Origin: Heliocybe sulcata
Lineage: Eukaryota > Basidiomycota > Agaricomycetes > Gloeophyllales > Gloeophyllaceae
Assembly (NCBI GenBank): GCA_004369045.1
Contig: ML213505.1
Span: 1,100,752 to 1,164,751, forward strand
DNA length: 64,000 nucleotides
Direction of reading: 5' to 3'
The notes beneath the pieces were generated by a model, which was not told the origin of the DNA, ran no database searches, and was given only the letters and a program-made list of their open reading frames with translations. Shown piece by piece: positions 9,163 to 20,467 of this stretch. A program made the position numbers and the translations under genes. Within the stretch, counting starts at the first letter, position 1, and each line of letters opens with the position of its first letter.

Positions 9163-12100
9163 ATGTCTTTCTCTCCTGCTCCGCGCCGGCCACATCGTGT
9201 CAATGCTGCTCGACGGGCTGCCCAGTCTCCTTTGCAAGGTCATGTCCCCAGGGGAAACAGCCTGACCGCAACGCGTCGCGCCACTCCAGTTCTACGCGGA
9301 ACGCCAGACAGGGCCTCACCATTCGCCGACGATGTGTCTATGGTATCTGCAAGCTCTGACGCTGAGGGAAGCAGGGCGTCTACATCAGATGGGAGGCTGA
9401 GGGCTGAAGGCGTGTTTGCGAGGTCTGACCAACTGGATGCCGTCTTCTACGCGAACCTACCCGTGGAGGTGAAGCAAGTGCTGAAGAACGTGGATTTCTA
9501 CACCAGCCCATATTCTGGGGAGGTAGATACCTTGACTGGCTTTGCACTCGTTAGCACTGCTCAGAAGTGCTTTGTCTGGAAGCATGCCCAGGTAAGTTGC
9601 CCAGGTGCCTCTCCAAGTCGCAAGTGTCAAAGCAGACGCATCATAGGCACTGACCGGAACCCCGACCTGTTATATCTTTGCTTGCCCCCTCGACTATGTT
9701 CTGGGGACGACGCCGTTGCATTGTCTGGTTCCGTTTGGATCTGGGCGTGAACCAGGTCTTATCCTGATTTCTTCCTCTGGAGAAACCCGTTTCTGGGACA
9801 GCATTGCCAGCGGTCTCGCTGGAGGGGAACATTTTGTGTCCATTCAGCTTGGGCTGTCTACCGGAGAAACTGTTACTACGCTCACCCGGGCCGATGTGAG
9901 TGTTCCCCAAGGGTGAACTCTGCTGGATCTGACATGGTGGCCCAGGCGGTAACCTATATCGCGTCAACGTCTATCGGAAGGTTGTTACGGTTGACCGTAA
10001 CATCCGATGGCTCGAAATATCATATAGCACATCACATCTTCTCTCGACCACAGTCTGCTCACGGCCTGGCTCGATTCCTTCCTGGTCTCTGGGCGGAGCC
10101 GACTCCGCAAATAGAGAAGGGCTACGTCAGCTCGGTTGCTTTGGGCAAAGAGAGTGAAAGTGGCCAAGACGTCTGGGCATTGGTGAACGCCAGAATACAG
10201 AAATGGAACATGACAGCTGATGACTGGGAAGAAGTTGTACTTGATGAAGAGGTCATAAGCAAAATCAGAGATGCCGTCCGAGCTACGAATTGGTCCAATG
10301 TACCTCTTAGTGATTATGAGCTCGATTTGGACATGCTTGATCTCCATGTCGAGAAGTGAGTGCCTTCTTCGAGAGGGGCTTATAATGCTGAACTATGGGT
10401 AGGACAGGAAAGCTCCTTTTATTGTGCTCGTATTTTGGTACGGAGCATGACGCTGTAGGCGAGAACAGCACACGCGCCCGGCGAGTGTATCTCGTAGCTC
10501 AGATGTCGCATTGGGTGGGCAGTCTGTCAGTGGATAAAGTCACTACCATCCCATACCAGACGGTACACTTGCTTGCTCTTTAATTCCATTGTCATCATGA
10601 CTAATTTACTAGGTACCATTAGACTTCCAGCTCTGGTGCTCCTATACGTCCTAGAATGACGTTGATGGCCAGCGGGTCACTCGTAGCTGTGCAGTTCGGT
10701 GACGCCGTTGCTCTATGTTCCAGAGGTCGGGTTCAGACATTTTTACACCCGACTACGGCGACTGACTTTTCATACCTTCAGAGACGGAGTATCGAGACCG
10801 CATCGCACTCAAGTCAGCGTCGGATCGTACGTTGGGTCTTGGTGCCGTGGAGCAGGGCAGCGAGCTTCTCATCATGACCGCAACTACCATTATGAAGGTC
10901 GTAGTGGACATGGAGAAAGTCGCTGATTTCGATCCAGTGTATGTCTTCGCTCTCTGGAGGCTTCCAAGGCTAACGCCATCTGCTAGAACCGGTGGGGCAA
11001 ATATCGTCAAGTCGATCATGACACAGGCTGTTCTCTATGGCACCAATCCGGAGGTAAATCCCACTATCATGTATAGTTCTAACCCTTGTCGAGATCTTCC
11101 GTTTTCCTAGAACCCCTTGGACTTCAGTTTCCCACCTGGCGTGGATGAAGGAAGCCTCATGTCTGGTGCCACCCAACTGAGCGAGAGTATTCTGGAGTCT
11201 GGTCAGACCGAGTACCGTCGATGTTGTCGTCCGCCCTCTAACTCTCACTAGATCCCGAACTCTTGCGGCCGAATGTCGACATGCAAGCCCAACTCCAGAG
11301 CCGGGAAGAGCTTTTGAGCTTCCTCATACAGTTCATCAACGACAATGCCGTCTTACCCAAGGTAGGAGGATATTTACAGTGTGTCCTGCTTGATGACTGA
11401 GTAGAGCAGGTCTCGCAAACCTGCCGGCAACAACTGGCGAGTCACGCAGAGAAACAGTTTGCAGCGCGAGAACTCTGGTTGATGCACAACAAATACCAGT
11501 CGTGAGTTCTTCATACTGGACAGAGCTGGCGTAAACTTAGAGGTTATTGCAGCGTCACGCAGAGTCATAGTGTGCTCAATGAAGCTATCCATAACTACTT
11601 ATCCGCTATGAGAGACGACGACCATGCCGATCCTGAACGTGCATTCTTTCGCAAGCATGTCTCCCGCCTGGGCGAGCTAATGGTGTATGTTATGGACGTC
11701 ACCCGGCGGTCATCCTACGAAATGAACAGGAAGCTCTTGGAAGCTCTAATGGAGGCAAACCGTGTTGTATACGTACGTCCAAGGTCCTCCGAGTCATCTA
11801 TTGGCATTTCTGAAGTTAAACTGCCTGCCACCGTTGCAGATGATCATCGATTCGGGCATGCATTTTCGGAGGAATTACGGTGCTAAATACGGTATTCAGG
11901 AGCCGATGTATAACCCCTGGACGAGTGCACCGCCCATGATCGACATCGTGTTTGAGCTGTTCAACATGACCACAAAAATTATCGAGACGCCGACGGTTGA
12001 AACTGGCACGGCTGCGCAGTACGTAAAAGAGGAACTGAAGAAACAGATTCCTGATATAGGGGGCCTGGTGTTTGGGTGTATGACAGAGAGGCTGGATTGG

Positions 12101-13869
12101 TTGAAGAGGTGCGTAGCGCTCGCAGGTTGGTGACCTTGATTGTACTCATGCAGACGCATCCAGTCCTGTCGCTGCCACCGAGCCAGGGAATGACAAGGAG
12201 AAGACGGATCTTCAAGAGAGATTCGCGGCGTCAAGACCTCAGATTCTCGACACAATTCGTAAGGGCGTTACCTGCTGCCTTCAACCTGTGTTTGAACTTT
12301 ATCGCTACAGGACGAGTGGGCTATCCGGAAAAAGCCTTCCACCTTGCGGAGTACTATCATGACCTCCGAAGCCTGGCATCTTTATGCCACAAGGACAAAG
12401 TCTATCCCCCGGACGAGAATCCCTACTTGTCAAAGATCCAAGCTTCCCTTGACCACTTCCGCGAGGCGTTTGCCATGGAGCTGTTCCAGTGGTACGTTGA
12501 AAACGGTGAGTAGGGTTCCATTTTGAGGCCTTCCCGTCCGCGTCTGGCTGTAGGTTTCTGCATACTTAAATTCGTATTGCAGGAGAGCTCCGGACATTGT
12601 TCGCTCAGCAAGAGAGATATGGCGACTACATTGATATGTACTTTGCTCAGCACCCGAACCCGACTATATCGTGGATTAACGATATAGGTAAGGGTCGGTA
12701 CGGCGCTGCTTCAGAGAGCTTGTTGGAGGTGGCCAAGGGAGAGGGGACATTGGAAGTCAAGCACGTACGCTGATTTCCTCGCTTCGGGCGTTATACATGG
12801 ATTTACTGATGCTACATGCTGTGTGTTGCAGTTGATGCTGAGTATCGGCAAGCTCTCGCAACTAGCCCAGCTGCACGAGCCCAACGCCTCAGTAGAGGAG
12901 AAAGTGCTCAATGGTATGTATTCATGAGCAACTTTGCGACTCCGTGTAAGCTGACGAATACTTGTAGCTTTCCATGACGGTCTTGACTTCATTAGCGTGC
13001 ATGAGACTCTCCTGGAGAAGTTCAGAGTCGTACTGGAGGCGCATAAGGGCAAGCAATCGCACGACGCTCAGGCGGACACGGTCGTTCGCGCCAAGGCCAA
13101 ATCGCTAGCGAATCGCAAGTACACTATGAGGGTAAGTCGTGTTCTCCTTTACTTTTGTCCAGATTGGTTGGTGTTGAGGGTTGAACGTGATAGCTGTTCA
13201 AAGACCTCATAAGGCAATTGTTACAAGGGAAGGCTCTGGGTGTAGAGGATATCGTCGATTTGTTGACACTGAAGGATAATGATGGAGAGGAGATGGAAGA
13301 TTATACCACAGCTTTACAGCTTGTGGATGAGGCTAAGGTGAGCCGAGGTATACCGTCAAATGTGGAAGTGGCTGATCACTTGGTCCCGCAGGACTTGCCT
13401 AAGATCCGGATAAAGAGCGCTGTCAGGAGCGTATGGAGGAGAATATACATGCATGACGAGTGCGTATTTTTACATGCTACTCTCCTCTCTGTGTTGATGA
13501 CCCTCCTTTAGTTGGGCGACCATCAAACAGACAAAGAACCTGACCGACGCAGAGCTTACAGCGCGGCTGCAGAACACGGCGCTATATCAGACACTGCTTT
13601 CCGTCCTAAGCCTCGAGAGCCATCCAGACGAATACACGCTGCTTCGACCTCGGGATTGCCAGGAGCCGCCGTCGGCGGAAGAGATCTCTGCGCGGTTCCC
13701 GGGTATGGACCCGGATGCTGTGGAGGCACTGGTGGACGAGTTTGAGGCGGAGGGCGTGGAGGTCATCGAGAGCGGCGTGGATGAGGATGGCATATGGGAG
13801 CGCGTACTGGAGCTGGTGAGGCAGGCGCAGGAGGGCGGGCCGGGTAGGGACGTGCCTATGGAGGGATGA
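9163..13869 (+). CDS. NUP133: Nucleoporin NUP133
   Basis: The reading needs about 21 exons, most joined by GTRNGT introns of 48-65 bases; the coding length is near 1,150-1,200 residues. The N-terminal third is the Nup133 beta-propeller (LPVEVKQVLKNVDFYTSPYS, TGTPTCYIFACPL, IASTSIGRLLRLTVTS, PRMTLMASGSLVAVQFGD). The C-terminal two thirds are the helical domain (SGMHFRRNYGAKYG, EKAFHLAEYYHDLRSLASLC, MELFQWYVENGELRTLFAQQ, WATIKQTKNLTD). NUP133 belongs to the Y-complex of the nuclear pore scaffold. The last exon ends in a Glu/Asp-rich tail and stops at 13867..13869. The N-terminus is Arg/Ser rich. Intron positions are inferred from frame and family pattern, so individual boundaries may be off by a few bases. 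Confidence 0.88.
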
Positions 13870-13960
13870 TCTATGTTGCATACTCCTCCACAACATCGCT
13901 CTACATTGACACGCTACATCTTCCGCGCTTGTTGTATTTTATTGCATATTTCCGCATTTG

Positions 13961-14573
13961 TTACGTGCTGGGAAACCTAGCCTTGAAGTTTGCGTACTCG
14001 ATGCGGGCGGCGAGGACGATCCCGTCCCAGCTGCGTCTGCGGAACTCGGCTGTGTATCGCTGCTGTCGGGTGGACTCTTGGTTCAACCATTGCTGGTAGA
14101 AGTGCGCGAGGGCGATGTCGCGGTCCTGGGCTTTGCTGGAGGGTGGAAGGCTTTCGAGGATCGTTGCTTTGGCTGCGTCAAAGCGCGTGTTGCTCTGCAG
14201 CGCAGACAGGGATTCAGACGAGCCTGAGCGTAGCAGTGGAGGAGATACGCACGTCGGTCCAGAAAGCATGGTTGAACGCGTCCAGCTGCTGCCTCAGCAG
14301 CTTATACTGCAACTCCAGGTCTTGTATGCTTTGCTCGGCGTTCTCAATATCAGGATCGGTGAACTCCTCCAGCGAGTAGGGATGCCAGCGCCCCGGAGTA
14401 GGCTTGTAGTTATGATGGGGAAGAGGCACGGGTAGAGGATCTTCGTAGTACATCGGGCGTATGTTTGATACTTGGTCTGGAGGACCGATTAGGTCTCTTG
14501 AAGGGGATGTTACGTGCAGTAGTCGTCGAGTGTGACATAGAGAACGGGGGAAACGGTGCGCTAGTGATTGCAT
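13961..14573 (-). CDS. COA8/APOPT1-like mitochondrial cytochrome c oxidase assembly factor
   Basis: Two exons, 14573..14253 and 14194..13961, give 184 residues. The first 28 residues (MQSLAHRFPRSLCHTRR) look like a mitochondrial presequence: many Arg and Ser, no acid. Then comes DLIGPPDQVSNIRPMYY, the family signature, followed by EQSIQDLELQYKLLRQQLD, NHAFWTDSN and a C-terminal helix with FYQQWLNQESTRQQRY. COA8 (APOPT1) protects and assembles complex IV in mammals. The 58-base intron 14195..14252 was chosen because it joins WTD to SNTRFD; the nearer AG would imply a 25-base intron. The gene is convergent with NUP133. Confidence 0.85.
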
Positions 14574-14763
14574 ATTGAGGATGCAGGTTCAACTTTCGAC
14601 AGAGCAAGCACGGAGAGATGCAGCGGTTAGCCGGGCCGGATCCCGCTTCCTCTCAAGGACACAGAATAACAATATTCATTCTTCGGCCAGCTCTAGTCGA
14701 TATCCAAAAGACTATCCAATAGCTCTAAAGCGACACCATATCCTTTCATTCCCTTGTTCGCTG

Positions 14764-16590
14764 TCAATCCCTCTTCCACTCCCTCCCTCCAATCACCCTC
14801 CCCTGCACATACACCCTCAAGATATTCCTATCATCCCCGCAAAACATAAACGCCTCCACCATCCTCTTCAAATGATCCTCCCCGCCATGGCCCGCCAAGC
14901 CCCTCTCAATCCCTAGCGCCTCGTCCACCTCCACGCCCCAAATCGCCGGGTTCCCCGCGCGGCTCGACACGCTCACCACGAGCGCGTCGAACGCCTTGCC
15001 CGGCGCGAACGACCCCACGCGCGAGCCGAGGTCGCAGACGTGCGCGCCGCCGAGCGTGGCGAGGTGCAGCAGGGCGGACACAGGCAGGGCGTTGTTCGCA
15101 AAGTGGGGTTTGTGCTTGGGGTGGTGGTCGGGCTTGGGGGTAAAGGAGACGACTTTCGAGGCGATCGAGGCGTGCTGGATAGCCGTCAGGATTGACGGGG
15201 AGAAGCCCCCGGATACGTCTGTCCCGAGGCCGACCTGCCAAAGCAGAGTTAGACGCTGCGGAGATGGGGGGCGTCTTTCTTTACCTTTATACCCCGGTCG
15301 AGCAGCTCTCCAACTTTACACACTCCGCTCGTCAAATTGAAGTTGCTCGTCGGGCAATGGCTAATCCCGCTCCCCCTCTGGCGCACCACCTCCATCTCCT
15401 CCTCCTCCAAATGCACCGCGTGCGCCAGGACCGTGTTGTGCCTCAACAGCCCATACTTATCGTACACGTCCGCATAGGTTTTGCACTCTGGGAACAGGCT
15501 CTTTGTGAACTCGATCTCGTGGACGTTTTCGGAGATGTGCGTCTGGATGCGCAGGGAGCTGTCGCCGTGCGCGATGGCGGAGAGTGCAGAGAGGAGGTCG
15601 GGGGTGGAGCTGATGGCGAAGCGCGGGGTGAGGATTGGGTGCACGAGCTGGGAGGCGTCGGCGTGTGGGTGCTCGGAAGGGGTGGGGAGGGAAGGGAGGC
15701 GCTGGATGTGCGATATGACGTCGTGTGTGCCGGCGATGGAGGCCTCGGTCGAGGGCTCGATGTAGTCGTGGGGGCAGTTGCGGTTCATGTTGCATTTCTG
15801 GAGAAGTCCATACCGAGTTTATTGTGGTTCGATAATGGTAGGTGCTAGTGGGGCTCACCTACCCCGACGAATGCCCTCTGACCTGAGGAGCATGAGCGCC
15901 CGGTGAATCCAACCGAGTCACTTGCGGGAGCTCACCGTATTCATGAATGATGTCTGCGAGGATCTTGGTCGCCTCTACGTGCAGAGTAGCGTAGTAGCAA
16001 CAAGTAGTCGTCTATCGTGGTGTGATCTTAGCTCGGATTTCATTAGCGGATCGGAGTGCGTACGCCACAGTCGATCACCCTCCGAATGGCTGCCTTGTAA
16101 GTCTCCCTCGCGAACTTGACGTCCTCGAACCGTTTCTCCATGGGGAAGGTGACGTGTTCGAGCCAGTCGAGTAGTTCGTATTGCTGTCCCCTATGCATGT
16201 TGGAGAAAGGAACAACGATGGAATATCGAGAGCAACTCACGCTCCCATGTTGGGCACTTGCGGCGCGTGCTATTTAATCCGACATTAAGTGCCTCTTCTT
16301 ACCGCGGATAAGCAACAAAGACATACCGTGTGCGTATCGATGAATCCTGGCATCAGGAACTCGGATTTCTTGAGCTGGATCAAGCTGACGTCCGTACTAT
16401 CCAGCAGCCCGCGTTTGGCCATCACATCTTGCACGAGCGCGTCGGGGACGTGCTCCTCGATCCAGGCGATGTCGCCGTACGCGTCTACGCAGAGCAGGGC
16501 GTGCGGGTGGGCATCGTAGTGGTGGAGGTTGACGGGGTTGACGACGGCACCGTGGAAGAGCGTGAATTTGGGGCTGGCTAGGGAGGACAT
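14764..16590 (-). CDS. GUD1: Guanine deaminase
   Basis: The gene starts at ATG 16590 (MSSLASPKFTLFHG); an upstream in-frame region lacks ATG. Early exons are 16590..16327 and 16269..16241, then one from 16200, then more down to the stop at 14764, for about 490 residues. Motifs of the amidohydrolase fold are clear: MPGFIDTHTHAPQ (first zinc His pair), QTHISENVHEIEF (zinc His and Glu), VLAHAVHLEEEE, SHCPTSNFNLTSG and LGTDVSGGFSPSI (catalytic Asp). It converts guanine to xanthine and ammonia in purine salvage and nitrogen supply, in the cytosol. The C-terminal half is unusually GC-rich with many CGC/CTC codons compared with its 5' half. It lies tail to head behind COA8 on the same strand. Confidence 0.92.
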
Positions 16591-18029
16591 GGGGGTGGAG
16601 GAGATGGGTGTGTTTGGTGGGTTCTTGAGTGGATAGGAGGCGAGCTGGCCCCGAAGAACGTACGAGTAGCTCACTCAGCTGGGCGCTCCCGAGCTGTGGC
16701 TGAGGCTCGAGATAGATTCCGAAGGCCATCATATCGCTCTGACTTGTTCTCCTCCACTCAGTACTTACTGCTGAGAGACTACATTACTTGCATTATACAA
16801 GGACCCACAATGTCTTAATGGGCATGTTTTTTCCTCGAGATCGCGTAGCTGTTCAGCGTCTTCACGATGCCACTCTTCATCAGCAAACCTTCGCGCTTCC
16901 ACGGCGACGGTCCTGATCTAACTATCCGGTCACCCATTGGCAATTTCTAAGAGTATCTGAACCTAGGACATGCCTCGTGTAGGGAAATCAGTGGTCCCTT
17001 CAAGCAGTGTCACAACAAGGTTATATATACGATTCTCTGAAACATTATCCGGGTCGTAAGCCAATCATCCTAATCATAGTGCCATATCAGATATTATTAA
17101 TGGTGCATTAATAGGGATTGCGGGCTGATTGCAGCCGGATCTGCGTGTGAAAGGGGGACGCGCTCGCTTCTTCTAATGAGACGCGCTCATTACGACTCGG
17201 ACGACGCGTCTCTGCGCGTTTCATTATGTCTATAAGACTTAGAGCATACTTGACGCGTAGCATCGCCTTTGGACCGCGGACAGGGTAGGAAACGCGTCGC
17301 TGATCGTGCGCATAGCGGTACCGGGGATTGGCAGGCAGCGAGCGCCATCGATATGATTATTCGGCACGCTGGTCGACATGTCCTGTGAGTCCGAGGCGTG
17401 CTGTCGACGTGGACTGCAGCTGATCTTGTGTCATAGATGACGAGGGGCACTGTAAGGCAATAGAGAATGACGATGCTGCGTCTGGCGGTTGAAACGTTAG
17501 TAACCGACTAATTCGACAGAGAAGGCGGCGTGTACGAAATGTCTGTGCGAGTTGGACAGATGTATGGAAGGAGCACAAAGAGGTGGAATGAATGAGCGGG
17601 CTCGGGGTGGGGACAGTAGTGATGGCTGGGACAGATGCATATGCGCTGGCATCGCTTCTCGCGATGAGACTGCATGGCGTCGGCCTCGTCTCCTTTGTCG
17701 CCTGTGCTGGAACAAGGGCAATGTCTTGCAAAGTTCCGCAGAACAAGAGCAACTCGCAAAATAAGCATCGGAGTAGTAATATTACGTTCAAGGACCGATA
17801 GAGCGATAGAGACTAGTACTTACTGATAGTCGAAGAAGGGCGCCTATTGGATTCGATACGGGCGTGACCTCGAAAGGGGTGACATCTCCACTCTTCACAT
17901 CCCTTCACATGCCCAGTTTATATACCAACCTTCCCACATCCGCGCTTTCTATCCCTCCCCCTCCCAACTCCTCTCCCAACCCACGTCCTGCCCCTCATCC
18001 GTCCTCGTCCCCCTTCGCCACCGCCCGCG
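16591..18029. other. Gene-poor intergenic region
   Basis: About 1.4 kb separates the guanine deaminase start from the next supported gene. Open frames on both strands between 17357 and 17801 have no domain or splice logic and look spurious. The notable content is three ACGCGT boxes at 17204-17297, listed separately. Bases 17890-18029 are very C-rich and look like the leader of the 18030 gene. I see no RNA gene. Confidence 0.45.
17204..17297. promoter_or_regulatory. Cluster of three ACGCGT (MCB-type) boxes
   Basis: ACGCGT occurs at 17204..17209, 17253..17258 and 17292..17297, three copies in 94 bases, with further GACGCGC variants at 17162-17196. It lies more than 600 bases from either neighbouring start, so the target is unclear: the 18030 gene, an upstream leader exon, or an unannotated transcript. 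Confidence 0.4.
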
Positions 18030-18829
18030 ATGCCCTCCCTCCGTCGCACCTTCTCGTCCCCCTCCGCCCGTTCGTCGCGCTCTGCTCCTTACCCGTCGAT
18101 CGGGTCGGCAGGCGCGACGCGCGCAGGGGGTCACGTCCCAAGACGCTCTTCTGGCTCGGAAACCGCGTCAAGACGCGTCCTTGCCGACATTACATGGTGG
18201 CGCGTACTCGATGGTCAACGCGAAGTTGACCAGGAGTCGGCCGAAGGCGAGAACCAGGAACAGGGCCAGGACGACGTCCGCGACGCGACTGAGGACGCGA
18301 CAGCAGTGCCCAGTGATGCGATGGCAAGGCTGAGTCTCGAGTCCCCTGACTTGTCCCCTCTCATGATGGTGGACGGTCTCCCGGAGGACAACTCGGACGT
18401 AGTGGTGAGCGCCGGATGCTTCCATCAATCTAGATCCCTTTATTCACTATATACCCGCAGCCTGCATCGCCGACATCCGGCTTTCATGTCGAGCCGCTTG
18501 CCATCGCACCGCTCACTCCTCGTCAGGGGCGTCGCAGGAACACTCTTCAGTCCCCGTCTACATCGACGGAGTCGACGCCCGAGTCGTTGCGCACGTATTC
18601 CTTGGCCTTACCGGACGTCTCTTTGGGCCCCATGGCATCAGCTTATCCGGGCCTCATGCCCCTCGAGTGGCCCGTGCTCCCTCCCGTGAGCGCGAGCGCC
18701 CGTCCACTGTCCACTGCACGGACGTTCTCGTACAACGACCTGGACTGCGGCCGGTTCTCGGATGAAGGCCTTCAATCCCCTTCCTCCCCAGGCATGGGCG
18801 GATACAGCTTTGATGACCCTTTCTTCTAA
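18030..18829 (+). CDS. Unrecognised Ser/Pro-rich protein, probably fungal-specific
   Basis: Two exons, 18030..18404 and 18461..18829, joined across a GTGAGC intron, give 247 residues. I do not recognise the family. The N-terminus MPSLRRTFSSPSARSS is Arg/Ser rich with possible phosphorylation sites. A more conserved-looking stretch follows: SSGSETASRRVLADITWWRV. The middle is acidic, then come Thr/Pro sites (IAPLTPRQGRRR, STESTPES), and the end is MGGYSFDDPFF. There are no membrane segments or signal peptide. The composition, mostly disorder with short ordered motifs, suggests a regulatory or adaptor protein. The RVLADITWW core is the best place to look for homologues. Confidence 0.65.
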
Positions 18830-20467
18830 TTTGGCCCATGGGTAGACGTGTCCGACGCCGGTCTGACTGGCGATTGGATTCTCCAGTCGAAACGGACGGA
18901 TCGAGCGCTAGGCTCAGTCTCATGAGGATGGCAGGGAGCTTCGACAATGTTGCTCCTGAAAATCCGCATGCTATGCTGGCTTTTTCCGCAGGTATGTGGT
19001 TGTCGCTAGCGACGAGTGGCATCATCATTGACATTTACCTTGCCAGGCTACTCACACACTCGCATCTCATATCATCTACCATCACGGTTTTGGTTCTTTC
19101 TCGTTATCACCAGCGCTCGCCATCCACAGTGCTACCGCCATTCTATCTAGCCGTCTCTGATAGTTTTAATCGGCCTCCAAAATGGCTGCGTATACTCCTC
19201 GCTATCATCACACTCAAGCCATCGTCATTTCCCAGCACTGGAATCGCGTTCACGGCTCTCAACGACCTTATCACTCCTCGCTCACGGCCGACATTTCATC
19301 TTGACCTCGTCCACGCCTGTGATTTCATCTTGGCGCCATGGTCTTTGCCACGAATTCAACGATATCTTGCATTTACGATGCGTCAAGATCAATCTTGGAT
19401 GATCATCGTCTCCTTCACGCCATTTTGCGACCTAGACGGCTCTGTTTCTTCTGATAGTGACTCATCTAGCGCACATCTCATCAACCTCCAATTCCGTAAA
19501 AGCCAAGCGGAGACTCGTCCGAATCCCCTGTGGTCGCTGCGGGTCTCCGGACGGTCTTCACTCTACGCAATCTTGATCTCTGTTTCATCTGTCATCTCAC
19601 CGCATTTTGTAACGACTAGAACACGCATCTCCTATATCCCGCTTCTCCTCTGTACCCTGTCTTTGCTTCTCCGAACGCGATCTTGCTCTCTAAATGTACT
19701 CTGAATTGAAATATGCAAACCGTTTCTTGCTTTCGTACTTGCTCAACTTCATATTGGCGACTTTACGACGGCCCTCGCCTGGAACTTTTTCTTACTGTGT
19801 ATACCATTCACTGTCCTGTACTATACTACCATTCCCCTGCGAGTGCTCCTGTCCCGAACTCGATCTTGACTATCATATATCATGGACGGCGTCGGTCGTA
19901 ACACACGACGCGCGGTATATACTTAGTTGTTGTACTTCTAGCATCTGCGAAGTGTCTCGTAGATGCGCTGATTAACAAATTCCGGGTTTCCTGTCTCTCA
20001 GAAACTGATGTGGCACGACGAGTATATTGGCCCAAGGTGCTACGTACGTACTATAGGAACGGCAGTAGTACCGATCTTCTCTCCTTGGCTTCGCAGGGGA
20101 GTCCAGAAGGACGACTGCCGGCTGCCGGGATCAAGCCACGCAGCACGAAGCAGACGACGAACGGCAGCGGCGTAAGCCCGCATTGACGGGCGCCGCTGAT
20201 CGTGGGCTGATGTGCAGATCGCAGGGACAGCGGAAGTAATGGGTAGTTGGCGGGTGGTGGTATAGTTGGTGCAACCATGGGTTTCCTCGGTCTCTACCGT
20301 TAGTGCCTCCCTCCGCAGGATCATATTTCTTTGGGTTAATGACCGTTCATTGGTACATTTACTCGTAGCGCAATGGAATGGAGACATTGACGGTCGATTG
20401 TCGGGGATGAGAGAGGGAAAGTTCGACGCGAGACAGGTCTATAATTTCTGAGCAGGAGAGCTGGATA
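18830..20467. other. Long region with a doubtful 288-codon open frame, otherwise no gene seen
   Basis: From 18838 to 19704 one plus-strand frame stays open for 288 codons starting MGRRVRRRSDW, nine bases after the previous stop. Its content is dominated by Ser, Leu, Arg, Ile and Thr without a recognisable domain, and the DNA is pyrimidine-rich, so I read it as a 3' untranslated or intergenic region with a chance open frame. Between 19705 and 20467 nothing convincing is visible on either strand. Confidence 0.4.

Noticed and set aside
15192-15848. Plus-strand 218-codon open frame
   Set aside because: It is antisense to guanine deaminase, whose frame carries clear catalytic motifs.
17357-17801. 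Minus-strand 144-codon open frame in the gene-poor stretch
   Set aside because: No motif or splice pattern; overlapping frames on both strands argue for chance.
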